In this document: piece by piece, positions 45,980 to 56,048 of the stretch
Numbering within the stretch: position 1 is the stretch's first letter
Layout: the number at the start of each line of letters is the position of its first letter
Assembly: GCA_024400875.1 (NCBI GenBank)
Contig: JAKSMB010000001.1
Coordinates: 1 to 64,000 of the forward strand
Source: Bacteroidales bacterium
GTDB lineage: Bacteria; Bacteroidota; Bacteroidia; Bacteroidales; WCHB1-69
Length of the DNA stretch: 64,000 nucleotides
Reading direction: 5' to 3'
The notes under the pieces: generated by a model
Told to the model about the DNA's origin: nothing
The model's input: the letters and a program-made list of their open reading frames with translations, nothing else
Database searches by the model: none
Position numbers and translations under genes: made by a program

Positions 45980-48271
45980 ATGAAAAAATTTACCATTTTA
46001 GTCTCTTTAGTAGCAATGGTTGTATTGGGTTTCGCATCTAATGTTATCCCAGTAGAAACTGCTATGAAAGCGTCCAAAAACTTCCTTTCTGAAAGAATGG
46101 GTGTTAAGAACGCAAACAATTTACAAATGACGCTCGTATATACCGAGTACGCAGAAAACGGCGAACCTGTTTTCTACCGTTTCCAAGTTGGTGAAAAAGG
46201 TTTTATGATCGTTTCAGCAACAGATTTGGCAACTCCAGTATTGGCTTACTCTTTGGAAAGCAACTTCAAGGCTGGTACAGGTGCTGACTTCTACTGCAAC
46301 AAATACCAAAAACAAATTTCTTACGTAAAGGCTCATCCATCCACAGCTGTTAAAACTGCTGACATGTGGAAAAGCTATGCACGTGACGACTTCCAATTGG
46401 CTCCAAGAACCAAAGGTACTCCTTGTGTTGAACCATTGGTAACAACCACTTGGACTCAGGAAAAATACTACAACAGCTACTGCCCAGTAAGTTCTTCTCA
46501 AAAATGGGATTGGGACAGCCGCGTTCCTGTAGGTTGTGTTGCATTGACAATGTCAAACCTTATGTACTACTACCGTTATCCAAACACTGGTCACGGTGCT
46601 ATCTCTTACATTCCAAAGGAATATGATGATGAAACTGGTGAATTGCTTTACACCTACCCAACAGAATCTTGCAATTTCGGTGCTCAATATTACAACTATG
46701 ACGCTATGACCAATGACCTTTCTGAATATGATGGCGAATTGGCAAAAATGATTCACCAACTTGGTGTTTCTGTTAGAATGGGTTACGGTGCTGACGGTTC
46801 CGGTACACAATCTGCTTATGCAATCGACGCTCTCCAAAACTATTTTGATTACAACAGCAACGCTCAACACAAAGCTATCACCGACGTTGTTACCTCTTCT
46901 TCATTAGCTCACGAATGGGTTGAACTCGCTACAAACGAACTCGACGGTCACCGTCCAATCTTCTTCTCAGGTCGTAACGCTCAAGATGGTGGTCACGCTT
47001 GGATCGTTGACGGTTACACAACTATCACCACTCCAACTTCTGACTCTACCTCTACATCAGCTACTTATTTCCACGTTAACTGGGGTTGGGCTGGCTATTG
47101 CAACGGTTACTATTTGATCACCAACCAAAATACTGCTACCGGTAACTTCAACGTAGAAGGCTCTGAAACTATGATGGTTGGCCTCTGCCCACTTGATACT
47201 TTGAATATGAAACCTGTAACTGGCGACTCTCGTATCACCGCTTCTATGGGTACTATCAGTGATGGTGCTGGTAACTTGAAATACCAACCTAACACTACCC
47301 GCAGCTGGGTTCTCGCTTGTCCAGGCGCTACCGCTTACAACTTGAAGTTCGCGAAACTCAAAGTTAAAGCTGGCGACAAAGTTACTATCTACAACGGTGG
47401 TACTACAGGCAGCCCTGTTTATCAAGAATTCTCAGGCGACTATTTGATGGCTGCTTGCGAAGATTATGCTCAAGGCATCAGCGGTCAAGTTCACGGCGAC
47501 TACACTGGCCAATCTCTCCCTGGCGCTTTCACCATCAGCAAAGATAGCGTTCTCGTTGTTTTCACCTCTAATGGCGACGATGAAACTGATTACGGTTTCC
47601 TCTTGGAATACAAAGTTTCTAACTATGCAAATACTTTTTCTTCTTGCGCTGCTAACAGCATCATCGACAACGGTACTTCTGGCGTTCTTACCGACAAAGC
47701 TAACAACGCTATCGCTGACGGCAACTACAAAACTTCACAAGTTTGTAACTGGCAATTGAGACTCCCTGGTACATATAACTATACTTTCGATTTCGAAAAA
47801 TTCGACCTTAAGGCTGGTGACTTCGTAGAAATCTACTCTTTCGCAAACCAAAACTCAGCTTGGTTGTTCCACCGTTTCGACATCGACAACATGCCTGATG
47901 GTCCTGTTACCTTGAGTGCAAGCAGAGCTTACGTAAGATTCGTATCCGACAACTGGCAAACCGGTGAAGGTTTCGTTCTCAACTACTCTCAAGCTACTGG
48001 TATCAATGATAACAGCGGTATTGAAGAAATCAACATCTATCCTAACCCAGCATCTAACAATGTTAACGTAGCTATCACAACAGAAGAAGCTCAATCTATC
48101 AACGCTGTTGTTTACGACATGGCTGGTAAGATGGTTTACGCTGATCAATTCAACCACATGGGTGGCGAACAAGTATTCTCTTTCCCAGTTAACAACTTGT
48201 CAAAGGGTATTTACTTCCTCAACCTCCAAACCAAGGGTGGTAAGATGATTCAAAAACTCGTTGTTGAATAA
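45980..48271 (+). CDS. T9SS-exported C10 family (streptopain-like) cysteine protease
   Basis: 763 residues. Signal peptide to about residue 19, Spi-type propeptide about 20-145, then the C10 protease with catalytic C186 (VPVGCVALTMSNLMYYYRY) and H339 (QDGGHAWIVDGY), and the family's NWGWAGYCNGYY near residue 367. Two CUB-like beta domains follow (about 410-535 and 550-680). A T9SS type A sorting domain closes the protein (EEINIYPNPASN, VYDMAGKMV, GIYFLNL, QKLVVE). It should be secreted across the outer membrane, like gingipain-system proteins and SpeB relatives. Codons end in T and C more uniformly than in nearby genes, suggesting high expression. Confidence 0.93.
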   Translation: MKKFTILVSLVAMVVLGFASNVIPVETAMKASKNFLSERMGVKNANNLQMTLVYTEYAENGEPVFYRFQVGEKGFMIVSATDLATPVLAYSLESNFKAGTGADFYCNKYQKQISYVKAHPSTAVKTADMWKSYARDDFQLAPRTKGTPCVEPLVTTTWTQEKYYNSYCPVSSSQKWDWDSRVPVGCVALTMSNLMYYYRYPNTGHGAISYIPKEYDDETGELLYTYPTESCNFGAQYYNYDAMTNDLSEYDGELAKMIHQLGVSVRMGYGADGSGTQSAYAIDALQNYFDYNSNAQHKAITDVVTSSSLAHEWVELATNELDGHRPIFFSGRNAQDGGHAWIVDGYTTITTPTSDSTSTSATYFHVNWGWAGYCNGYYLITNQNTATGNFNVEGSETMMVGLCPLDTLNMKPVTGDSRITASMGTISDGAGNLKYQPNTTRSWVLACPGATAYNLKFAKLKVKAGDKVTIYNGGTTGSPVYQEFSGDYLMAACEDYAQGISGQVHGDYTGQSLPGAFTISKDSVLVVFTSNGDDETDYGFLLEYKVSNYANTFSSCAANSIIDNGTSGVLTDKANNAIADGNYKTSQVCNWQLRLPGTYNYTFDFEKFDLKAGDFVEIYSFANQNSAWLFHRFDIDNMPDGPVTLSASRAYVRFVSDNWQTGEGFVLNYSQATGINDNSGIEEINIYPNPASNNVNVAITTEEAQSINAVVYDMAGKMVYADQFNHMGGEQVFSFPVNNLSKGIYFLNLQTKGGKMIQKLVVE

Positions 48272-48291
48272 TCTACACACAACATATTTAC

Positions 48292-48323
48292 AAAAGAGGA
48301 TGGTCGCAAGATCATCCTCTTTT
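48292..48323 (+). terminator. terminator after the C10 protease
   Basis: Arms AAAAGAGGATG and CATCCTCTTTT around a 10-base loop, 21 bases after the stop codon, followed by TTTATT. Confidence 0.8.
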
Positions 48324-48344
48324 TATTTCACTAATATAACCAAT

Positions 48345-49661
48345 ATGAAGATTGTCGCTATCAACGGAAGCCCCAAAGGCGACTACTCCATTACACTACA
48401 TACTTGCCTATTTCTGCAAAATCAGTATCCCCAACATCAATGGAAATACCTGAATGTTGGAAAAACAATACATCAACTGGAGAAGGATTTTACACCTGCA
48501 CTGGAAGCGATCCAACCAGCCGATTTGTTACTGTTCTGCTATCCTGTATACACATTCATGGTGCCTTCTCAATTGCACCGTTTCATTGAACTAATGAAAC
48601 AATACGCAACAGAAGGTAAACTGAATCTTCATGGAAAATGGACCTCTCAGATTTCAACATCCAAACATTTTTATGATCTTACAGCTCACCGTTTCATTGA
48701 AGAAAATGCTCAGGATCTGGAATTGAGAGTTTTGCCAGGCCTCAGTGCAGACATGGAGGATATCCTAACGGAAAAGGGTAGAAAAGAGGCATCCCAATTT
48801 TTTGAGTTCAAAATATTTGAGATGCAACAATCCACGAACAGAGATTCTTTCTATAAAGAAAGAACAAAGTTCAAAGTAGCTATTGTTGCTGATTTTCTTC
48901 CTGAAGATGAAACACTTAATCAAATGGTAAATCGTTTTTGCGAGCGTTTTCCATACAGCTACAAAATCATCAATATCCGGGAATTCCCCTTTAAAGGAGG
49001 ATGCATCAGTTGCTTCAACTGTAGCACAGATGGTCAGTGCATATACACCGACCGATTCGATAATTTCCTAAGACAAGATATTCAGACCTGCGATGCGATA
49101 GTGTATGCCTTCAGCATTCAAGATCACTCCATGGGCTCTCGTTTTAAGATTTACGATGACCGGCAGTTCTGCAATGGCCATCGTACCGTCACCATGGGTG
49201 CTCCAACAGGCTACTTGGTCAATGGAGACTACCTCAGCGAATCCAACTTGCAAATGGTATTGGAAGGAAGAGCCAATGTGGGCGGAAACTATCTTTGCGG
49301 GGTGGCACTAAACGACGGCACAGAAGAACCTATCCACCGAACGATGTCCGTAGAAAAAATGGCTGACACATTAGCATACGCTCTAAGCAAAGGGTATAAA
49401 CAACCTGCCAATTTCTTAGGCGTAGGCGGCATGAAAATATTCCGAGATCTTATCTATCAAATGCGAGGCATGATGCGTGCAGACCATAAATTCTTCAAAA
49501 GTCATCAGCAATACGACTTTCCTCAAAAGCAGTGGCGCATGTCGCTAAAAATGTATCTCGTTGGCTGGCTTATGGGCAACAAGACCATCAAATCAAAGAT
49601 GGGCAACAAAATGAATGAAGGAATGATAAAGCCCTACAAAGAGGCTATCAAAAAAAATTAA
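48345..49661 (+). CDS. tandem flavodoxin-fold NADPH-dependent FMN reductase-like protein
   Basis: 438 residues. Two flavodoxin-like halves: residues 1-about 190 begin KIVAINGSPKGDYS with a PVYTFMVPSQLHRFIE flavin-contact region; the second, from about 195, begins FKVAIVADF and contains FKGGCISCFNCSTDGQC and a YAFSIQDHSMGSRFKIYDDR region. The cysteine cluster is the pattern of iron-sulfur flavoproteins. The C-terminal about 90 residues are basic and helical. The substrate is unknown. An open upstream extension overlaps the terminator at 48292-48323 and is not used. Confidence 0.75.
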   Translation: MKIVAINGSPKGDYSITLHTCLFLQNQYPQHQWKYLNVGKTIHQLEKDFTPALEAIQPADLLLFCYPVYTFMVPSQLHRFIELMKQYATEGKLNLHGKWTSQISTSKHFYDLTAHRFIEENAQDLELRVLPGLSADMEDILTEKGRKEASQFFEFKIFEMQQSTNRDSFYKERTKFKVAIVADFLPEDETLNQMVNRFCERFPYSYKIINIREFPFKGGCISCFNCSTDGQCIYTDRFDNFLRQDIQTCDAIVYAFSIQDHSMGSRFKIYDDRQFCNGHRTVTMGAPTGYLVNGDYLSESNLQMVLEGRANVGGNYLCGVALNDGTEEPIHRTMSVEKMADTLAYALSKGYKQPANFLGVGGMKIFRDLIYQMRGMMRADHKFFKSHQQYDFPQKQWRMSLKMYLVGWLMGNKTIKSKMGNKMNEGMIKPYKEAIKKN

Positions 49662-49670
49662 ACACAAATC

Positions 49671-51152
49671 CTATTTAAGCGGAATACGACGCGTTTCGGC
49701 GGCCGGATAGTATTCGTATGCCCCAAGGTCCGGCGCGCCATTTCTTTGGCGTCCTAAGAGGTCGGTGGATATGCCCATATCAAAGCCTGCATCTATGGCT
49801 GGCGAATCTTCCTTCAGATTGTAATTCTGACCAAAATCTGCCACAAACTTAGGATCTTTGTTGAAGCAGTTGATGAAATGACCATCCAAAGCGTCGGTCT
49901 TAACCAAACAATTCTTGAAAGTATAATCAATGGCAACATCTTGCAAACTGGAAACTGCAAATTCGCGAGAATTGTAACCATAGATAATTGAATTGTTGCA
50001 AGTAAGTGTAGAATTACCCATCACATATACATTTTCGTATTCCCCGTCCGCATTTGCCTGAACAGTCTTATAGTAATTGCTGAAAACGAGCGCAGGGTTT
50101 TTACGTTCCGATTGGGAGAAATAATTACCTACTGTTACGTGATTCAGCTTGAAGTCGCCCACCTGAAGCAGCATACTATAATCGCCATTATTGCTAACCT
50201 GACAATTGTTCATCTCTAAGTTGGCAGCCCAACCCAACACACCTGTGCTTTTATTATTGTGAATAATCGTATTGTTTACGATTGTTTTGTTACCTAAGAA
50301 TTCATCCAAAGCAGCCACCTGCAAACCGATATTTGCATTGGTAATAACCGCGTTGTTGATGATATTATCTTCCGTACCTTCATTAATCCAGATACGATCC
50401 CATTGAGCATAATCGGTATTATAGAAGGGATCCAATTTATCTCCTCCAATGTAAACAGGCTGGTCGGGAGTACCATTTACGAAAATATTACCATAGCGAT
50501 AAACCCAAATACCACCACCGCTATGAACATACACGCGCGTACCCGGATCAATGGTTAGTTTGCCCAAAGAATCCACAGCCGCCCATCCGTAAATCACCCA
50601 TGGCTTATCGTTAGTCCAATGCACATCTTCGTGTTCGTGCGCCACAATCTTATAATTCATAGAGTTGGTAAAATGGTCAGGTACAATGAAATGAGCATCC
50701 TGTCCAAAGGCTACCAACTGAACAGCCTGGCGACGCTGGGTATTACAGAAGACCACAGAATCCGTTACCAAATATGGATTATTTTGGTTCGTAGGATCAA
50801 TATTTACCTTTACAAAGACGAAGATACTATCGTGAGGGGCAATTTCCACATTATGAAACTCCGTACCCGAATGTCCATCTACATTTATGCTATAGTATGA
50901 CTGGTTAGCGCCAGCAAGATAGATATCCAACTTTACGCTTTCGGAACTTGGATTTGTAACAGTGAAATTCTTCGTGATAGAAGAAATCGTGGTAAATACA
51001 GTATCAAACATCAGCGTGTCCGTGGAAAATTCAAGCTTCACTGAATCATCATATCCATGTGGATTACAGCCAGTTAAAACAAATGAACATATGCTGAAAA
51101 GCATCATCAGCACTCCATAGAAAGCGGTAATTATCTTGTATCTATTCTTCAT
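49671..51152 (-). CDS. beta-helix (choice-of-anchor Q) lipoprotein
   Basis: 493 residues with lipobox FVLTGC. An N-terminal Ig-like domain (LMFDTVFTTISSITKNFTVTNPS ... IAPHDSIFVFVKVNIDPTN) precedes a right-handed parallel beta-helix rich in N and G (LTIDPGTRVYVHSGGGIWV, NNAVITNANIGLQV, NNTIIHNN), ending in the LGAYEYYP anchor motif. It is probably attached to the outer membrane and may bind or handle polysaccharide, which is only inferred from the fold. The ATG overlaps the end of truA by 11 bases; an upstream in-frame ATG would put 11 residues before the signal peptide. Confidence 0.85.
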   Translation of the reverse strand: MKNRYKIITAFYGVLMMLFSICSFVLTGCNPHGYDDSVKLEFSTDTLMFDTVFTTISSITKNFTVTNPSSESVKLDIYLAGANQSYYSINVDGHSGTEFHNVEIAPHDSIFVFVKVNIDPTNQNNPYLVTDSVVFCNTQRRQAVQLVAFGQDAHFIVPDHFTNSMNYKIVAHEHEDVHWTNDKPWVIYGWAAVDSLGKLTIDPGTRVYVHSGGGIWVYRYGNIFVNGTPDQPVYIGGDKLDPFYNTDYAQWDRIWINEGTEDNIINNAVITNANIGLQVAALDEFLGNKTIVNNTIIHNNKSTGVLGWAANLEMNNCQVSNNGDYSMLLQVGDFKLNHVTVGNYFSQSERKNPALVFSNYYKTVQANADGEYENVYVMGNSTLTCNNSIIYGYNSREFAVSSLQDVAIDYTFKNCLVKTDALDGHFINCFNKDPKFVADFGQNYNLKEDSPAIDAGFDMGISTDLLGRQRNGAPDLGAYEYYPAAETRRIPLK

Positions 51153-51909
51153 TCGGTAAAAGATTTTGCCAAGGATAACGTACATCTGTTAAAAATAGTG
51201 CACAAGCTGGAACTGAGGTACCTGCTTCGCAACGGTTTTTCTGATCAATGATATTCTGAAAATCGGAAACCGTGATTTTTCCCAATCCCACCTCCAGGAG
51301 TGTTCCCACTACGGCACGTACCATATTACGCAAAAAGCGATTGGCAGAGATGGTGAAAACCAAATCATCGCCTTCATAATCCCAATGCGCTTCCGTCACA
51401 TGACAGATAAAGTTATTCACTTGCGTATGTACTTTTGAAAAGCTGGTGAAATCCTCGTTTTTGAGCAGCAATGCAGCTGCCTCATTCATAGCCTCTACAT
51501 TCAGAGGTCTTGATAAAAACATCCTATTTAGGAAAGTGAAAGGATTTTTCTTTGTTGAAATGTAATAGTGATAGGTGCGAGCATCGGCATCAAATCGGGC
51601 ATGTGCCTCATCCTTGACTGCAAAAAGACGATAGATGACGATGTCTTTAGGTAAAAAATTATTGAGTTTGGCAACCAGAGAGGAGCACTCCGCTGGAGTA
51701 AAAAGCCGGTCAACGTCGAAATGTGCATAGAAACATGTCGCATGGACGCCGGTATCTGTTCTACCGCAACCCGTAATGGCAATACGTTCTTGGTGAAGCA
51801 TCAACGAGAGGCAACGCTCCAGCGTTTCCTGTACGGAAGGATGATCGGGCTGGACCTGCCATCCGAAATAGGATGCACCATTGTATGCCAAATGTAAGAA
51901 GTATCGCAT
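51142..51909 (-). CDS. truA: tRNA pseudouridine(38-40) synthase
   Basis: 255 residues. N-terminus RYFLHLAYNGASYFGWQVQP, catalytic D52 in GCGRTDTGVHA, FDADARTYHYYI, and the C-terminal RFLRNMVRAVVGTLLEVG. Modifies the anticodon stem of several tRNAs. Its own promoter is 20 bases upstream, divergent from the ABC gene, and the lipoprotein is translationally coupled to it. Confidence 0.96.
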   Translation of the reverse strand: MRYFLHLAYNGASYFGWQVQPDHPSVQETLERCLSLMLHQERIAITGCGRTDTGVHATCFYAHFDVDRLFTPAECSSLVAKLNNFLPKDIVIYRLFAVKDEAHARFDADARTYHYYISTKKNPFTFLNRMFLSRPLNVEAMNEAAALLLKNEDFTSFSKVHTQVNNFICHVTEAHWDYEGDDLVFTISANRFLRNMVRAVVGTLLEVGLGKITVSDFQNIIDQKNRCEAGTSVPACALFLTDVRYPWQNLLPNEE

Positions 51910-51928
51910 CTTTTCAACAATAAGGCTG

Positions 51929-51936
51929 CAAAGATA
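51929..51936 (-). promoter_or_regulatory. truA promoter -7 element
   Basis: TATCTTTG on the minus strand, 20 bases before the truA ATG. Confidence 0.65.
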
Positions 51937-51972
51937 ATAAAAATCAAGGCTGGCACACGATGGTTTTTTTGC

Positions 51973-51980
51973 TACCTTTG
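51973..51980 (+). promoter_or_regulatory. ABC gene promoter giving a leaderless mRNA
   Basis: TACCTTTG ends only 7 bases before the ATG at 51987, so transcription should start at or within a few bases of the start codon. Confidence 0.65.
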
Positions 51981-51986
51981 CCGCCT

Positions 51987-53714
51987 ATGTCAAAGCTGCT
52001 GGAAATATCGGATCTATCGCTCGACCTGAAACAAGATGGTCAATGGAAATCCATTCTACACCACATCAACTTCTCCATTGGAAGAGGTGAGACGTTAGGT
52101 ATTGTGGGCGAGTCTGGTTCTGGAAAATCCGTCACAGCCCTCTCTGTGATGCAGTTACTGAAAGAAAACCAATCTCGATACCCTTCCGGGCAGATCTTAT
52201 TTTACGACAACGAGGAGCATCCAACCAACATCATCAACTGCTCAGAGCAGAAGATGCGTCAGCTGCGAGGCAACCGTATCGCAATGATCTTCCAGGAGCC
52301 GATGACCTCTCTGAATCCTGTCCTCAAATGCGGAGAACAGATTACAGAACAGATATTGTTGCACACTCAGGCCACCAAAGAAGAGGCCCAAAAGCAGGTC
52401 ATCGAACTTTTCAAGGAGGTGATGCTTCCCCGTCCAGAGCAGATCTTCAACGCCTATCCTCACGAGATTTCAGGCGGGCAGAAGCAGCGCGTGATGATCG
52501 CTATGGCGATGAGTTGTCAACCCGACCTGCTCATTGCCGACGAGCCCACCACCGCACTCGACGTTACCGTACAAAAAGGCATTCTCGAGCTCATCAAACG
52601 GCTGCAGGCAAAACACGGAATGAGCGTGCTTTTCATCACGCACGACCTTGGCGTAGTAGCCGAGATCGCCGATAAAGTACTTGTACTTTACAAAGGCAAT
52701 GTGGTGGAGCACGACAATATCCGCAACATCTTCCTTTCTCCAAAACATCCTTATACACAAGGTCTTTTAGCCTGTCGTCCTTCCCTAACCGAGCGATTGA
52801 AACGGCTCCCTACCGTGGATGATTTCCTACAAGGGAAAGAGAAGATGATGGAAGAATGGAGGTCGTCGCTTTCCATAACAGTGGAGGAACGGGAAGCTGA
52901 GCACAAGCGCATTTACGCACAGGAGCCACTTATCGAGATAGAACACCTCAACAAGTTGTATCCCGTTAGAAAGCAGAAACTATTTGAAAAACGCCAATAT
53001 GTTCATGCTTTACAAGACATAAACCTGACGGTATATGAAGGTGAAACCTTGGGATTAGTAGGCGAATCGGGGTGTGGCAAAACCACCCTCGGGCGCAGTA
53101 TGATACGATTGATAGAGCCCACTTCGGGCATTATCCGCTATCAAGGGAAAAGTCTTACCGACCTCAACGCCAGCCAGATGCGTAAGATGCGCAAAGACTT
53201 ACAAATCATCTTGCAAGACCCCTACTCTTCTCTCAATCAAAAATTAACCATTGGTGATGCATTAATGGAGCCGATGAAGGTACACGGCATTGGAAACAAC
53301 GACCGTGAACGCAAAGAGCGGGCTTTGGCCTTGTTGGAGCGGGTAAGCCTGAACGAATCGCACTTCTACCGCTATCCACACGAGTTTTCCGGTGGTCAAC
53401 GCCAGCGCATATCCATCGCACGCGCCCTCGCCGTAAACCCTAAATTCATCATCTGTGACGAATCCGTCTCAGCCTTGGACGTCTCTGTTCAAGCACAGGT
53501 ACTTAATCTTTTGAATGAACTGAAGGAGGAATACCACTTTACCTACATCTTCATTTCCCACGATCTGTCTGTGGTTCGGTTTATGTCAGACCGTATTGCT
53601 GTGATGCAACAAGGACGTATCGTTGAATTAGGCGATGCTGACGAGGTGTGCAGCAATCCTCAAACCACATACACACAGACCCTTATCAACGCTATTCCCA
53701 AAGGTATTGAGTAG
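51987..53714 (+). CDS. double-ATPase oligopeptide/dipeptide ABC transporter protein
   Basis: 575 residues with two complete ABC cassettes. First: Walker [10 protein letters not shown] loop [15 protein letters not shown], signature SGGQKQR, Walker [13 protein letters not shown]. Second: Walker [22 protein letters not shown], signature [19 protein letters not shown]. This is the YejF/GsiA-type fusion of DppD and DppF, which powers peptide or nickel import. No permease or binding-protein genes adjoin it, so the partners are elsewhere. The open start at 51960 lies upstream of the -7 element and is rejected. Confidence 0.93.
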   Translation: MSKLLEISDLSLDLKQDGQWKSILHHINFSIGRGETLGIVGESGSGKSVTALSVMQLLKENQSRYPSGQILFYDNEEHPTNIINCSEQKMRQLRGNRIAMIFQEPMTSLNPVLKCGEQITEQILLHTQATKEEAQKQVIELFKEVMLPRPEQIFNAYPHEISGGQKQRVMIAMAMSCQPDLLIADEPTTALDVTVQKGILELIKRLQAKHGMSVLFITHDLGVVAEIADKVLVLYKGNVVEHDNIRNIFLSPKHPYTQGLLACRPSLTERLKRLPTVDDFLQGKEKMMEEWRSSLSITVEEREAEHKRIYAQEPLIEIEHLNKLYPVRKQKLFEKRQYVHALQDINLTVYEGETLGLVGESGCGKTTLGRSMIRLIEPTSGIIRYQGKSLTDLNASQMRKMRKDLQIILQDPYSSLNQKLTIGDALMEPMKVHGIGNNDRERKERALALLERVSLNESHFYRYPHEFSGGQRQRISIARALAVNPKFIICDESVSALDVSVQAQVLNLLNELKEEYHFTYIFISHDLSVVRFMSDRIAVMQQGRIVELGDADEVCSNPQTTYTQTLINAIPKGIE

Positions 53715-53728
53715 CTTATCTTACCATA

Positions 53729-54028
53729 CTAATAGAGCAAATTCAACTCTATCTTGGCGCTTTCCGACATCATCTCAGTATCCCAAGCCGGCTCGAAAGT
53801 GAGTTCAACCGTCACATTGCCAACTCCAGGAATCTCCTTAACCTTAGTTTCCACTTCCGTAGGTAAAGTTTCTGCTACAGGACAATTCGGCGCTGTCAAC
53901 GTCATCAAGATATAAACGTCATTGTTTTCGTTGACCTCCAACTTGTATATGAATCCCAACTCCCAAATGTTGACTGGAATTTCTGGATCATAAATGGATT
54001 GTAATACTTCTGTAACTTTTTCCTTCAT
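53729..54028 (-). CDS. DUF59/MIP18-family Fe-S assembly factor
   Basis: 99 residues. Conserved IYDPEIPVNIWELGFIYKL and the reactive cysteine in LTAPNCPVAETLP match SufT/PaaD-like proteins that help mature Fe-S proteins. It is last in the operon S41 protease - dnaG - DUF59, 16 bases after dnaG. It may work with SufS encoded far to the left. Confidence 0.92.
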   Translation of the reverse strand: MKEKVTEVLQSIYDPEIPVNIWELGFIYKLEVNENNDVYILMTLTAPNCPVAETLPTEVETKVKEIPGVGNVTVELTFEPAWDTEMMSESAKIELNLLY

Positions 54029-54044
54029 ATCAATACTGTTCTTA

Positions 54045-56048
54045 CTATCTGCTCACCACTCTATTCAAGCGGGTCGCAACCTCTTTTCTATATTTGTTAT
54101 ATTCTGAAATCTGGCCTAAAATACCCATCACATCATCTTCAGAATAGATTAATTGTCCCTTTTCATCTCTTGCACTCATCTCCTTGGTTAAGAAAGAGAT
54201 ATGATCCTCTAAAACCCTCAATTTCAAAGAGAGGATATTATTTTGCACCTCTTGTTGCAAATTAACAATGTTGTTATCGGCAAAATGAGTGAACATATCA
54301 AACTTCTTTTCCCATTGTGAACTATAGCCAATAGGGTCAGCTTCTATGTTTTGGAGGGCAAATTCAACTTCCTCTTGATCATCACTGAAGAGAAAACAAC
54401 GTTGGATGTCGGTTTGGTCGCGTAAAACCTCCACGATGCTGGCATAGTGGTTATAGATTTTGCGAAGCAACGGATCCTTTATGATGATGCAATCGTTATA
54501 AAGCTCATCAAATACGTACTGGTCCACCCGCACATGTTCTATCAACGAGCTATCAAAAGAAGATATCTTTCGGATTTCAAACAAGCCATACTTCAAGAGC
54601 ATCATAATGATGTTCTTCTCTGCCACATAGCGCAAATCGACGGCCGTAGCAGGTTTAATTTGCGGAAGGCTTGGCTGGCGTTCTAATTGCGAGTGGCCAT
54701 GCATAGTCATCTGCTCTTTCTCGTTGGTTGCCTTCACCAACAGATCTCTCATTCGGCCACGGAGTTGCTCAGACAAAAAATCCTCTTTATAGCCAAATAT
54801 GCCCGCACAAACGCGAATATATTCCTGTTGCAGAACTGGATTTGCAAGATTCAAAATGTTGTCGAGCGCATCATTGATAACATTGGCTCGTTTGGAAATA
54901 TCATCACCAGCCTCCTTAAATAACACCTTCGCCTTAAACAGGATAAGATCTTCCGCATGGCTATCGAGATACTCTTTCAGTTCGCTGTCGCGATGATTTT
55001 TAGCAAAGGAATCTGGATCCTCACCATCAGGCAGCAGGCATACGCGAACGTTCAGTCCCTGGCTGAGCAACATATCCGTACCACGAAGGGCCGCATGAAT
55101 ACCCGCCGCATCACCATCATATAATACCGTAACATTCTTGGTGAGCGCTGATATGATCTTCACCTGGCCCGGTGTTAACGACGTACCTGACGAAGCTACC
55201 ACATTGCTGATTCCAGCTTCGTGCATGGAAATCACATCCGTATATCCTTCTACCAAATAGAGATTATTTTCCTTACGGATACTCTGCTTGGCTAAATAAA
55301 TATCATATAAGGTATCACTCTTATGGTAGATTTCGCTTTCCGGAGAGTTGAAATATTTGGCAATTTGCTTATCTTGCTTTAATGTTCTACCACCAAAGCC
55401 GATCACTTTACCCGTTTGATTGCGAATAGGGAAGATAACACGTCCACGGTAAAAGTCGAACAACTTGCCCGAATCCGTCTTTTTTGTCAAGCCCAAACTG
55501 ATGAGGTCTTCCTCTTTAAACCCCTTTGCTAAAGCTGCTTTCGTAAATCCGTCCCAATTTTCCGGACAATATCCCAACTGGAATTTGTCTATAGTAATTT
55601 CCTTAAACTGGCGTTTTTGCTGAAAATAGGCCATGCCCACGAGTTTACCCTCTTCCGTTTTACGAAGTTGCTCTCTAAAATAATCTCTGGCAAATTCATT
55701 TACCGCATAGAGTCTATCTCTCAGCGTATTCTGTTGCTTAAACTCTTCTGTCTGTTTTTCATGTTCCAGCACGATATTATACTTATCTGCCAAAGCTTCA
55801 ATGGCTTCTGGATAAGTCATCTTGGTGTACTCCATCAAAAACTTGAGCGAATCCCCAGCAGCACCACACACAAAGCATTTGTAAATGCCCAATTTGGGAT
55901 TTACATGCATAGAGGGATTTTTGTCGTTATGGAACGGACAAATACAGACAAACGAACTACCTTGGCGCTTGAGCGTCAGGTGCTCGCCAACCACCTCCTC
56001 AATGCGGGCGGCGAATTTCACATCCTCTATGGACTTCTTGGTAATCAT
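54045..56048 (-). CDS. dnaG: DNA primase
   Basis: 667 residues, synthesises RNA primers at the fork. N-terminal zinc-binding domain (CPFHNDKNPSMHVNP ... CFVCG), RNA polymerase domain with GFGGRTL and the Toprim set (LVEGYTDVISMHEAG, VLYDGDAAGIHAALRG), and a C-terminal helicase-binding domain. It shares one base with the S41 protease stop. It is not in the rpsU-rpoD setting seen in Proteobacteria. Confidence 0.96.
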   Translation of the reverse strand: MITKKSIEDVKFAARIEEVVGEHLTLKRQGSSFVCICPFHNDKNPSMHVNPKLGIYKCFVCGAAGDSLKFLMEYTKMTYPEAIEALADKYNIVLEHEKQTEEFKQQNTLRDRLYAVNEFARDYFREQLRKTEEGKLVGMAYFQQKRQFKEITIDKFQLGYCPENWDGFTKAALAKGFKEEDLISLGLTKKTDSGKLFDFYRGRVIFPIRNQTGKVIGFGGRTLKQDKQIAKYFNSPESEIYHKSDTLYDIYLAKQSIRKENNLYLVEGYTDVISMHEAGISNVVASSGTSLTPGQVKIISALTKNVTVLYDGDAAGIHAALRGTDMLLSQGLNVRVCLLPDGEDPDSFAKNHRDSELKEYLDSHAEDLILFKAKVLFKEAGDDISKRANVINDALDNILNLANPVLQQEYIRVCAGIFGYKEDFLSEQLRGRMRDLLVKATNEKEQMTMHGHSQLERQPSLPQIKPATAVDLRYVAEKNIIMMLLKYGLFEIRKISSFDSSLIEHVRVDQYVFDELYNDCIIIKDPLLRKIYNHYASIVEVLRDQTDIQRCFLFSDDQEEVEFALQNIEADPIGYSSQWEKKFDMFTHFADNNIVNLQQEVQNNILSLKLRVLEDHISFLTKEMSARDEKGQLIYSEDDVMGILGQISEYNKYRKEVATRLNRVVSR

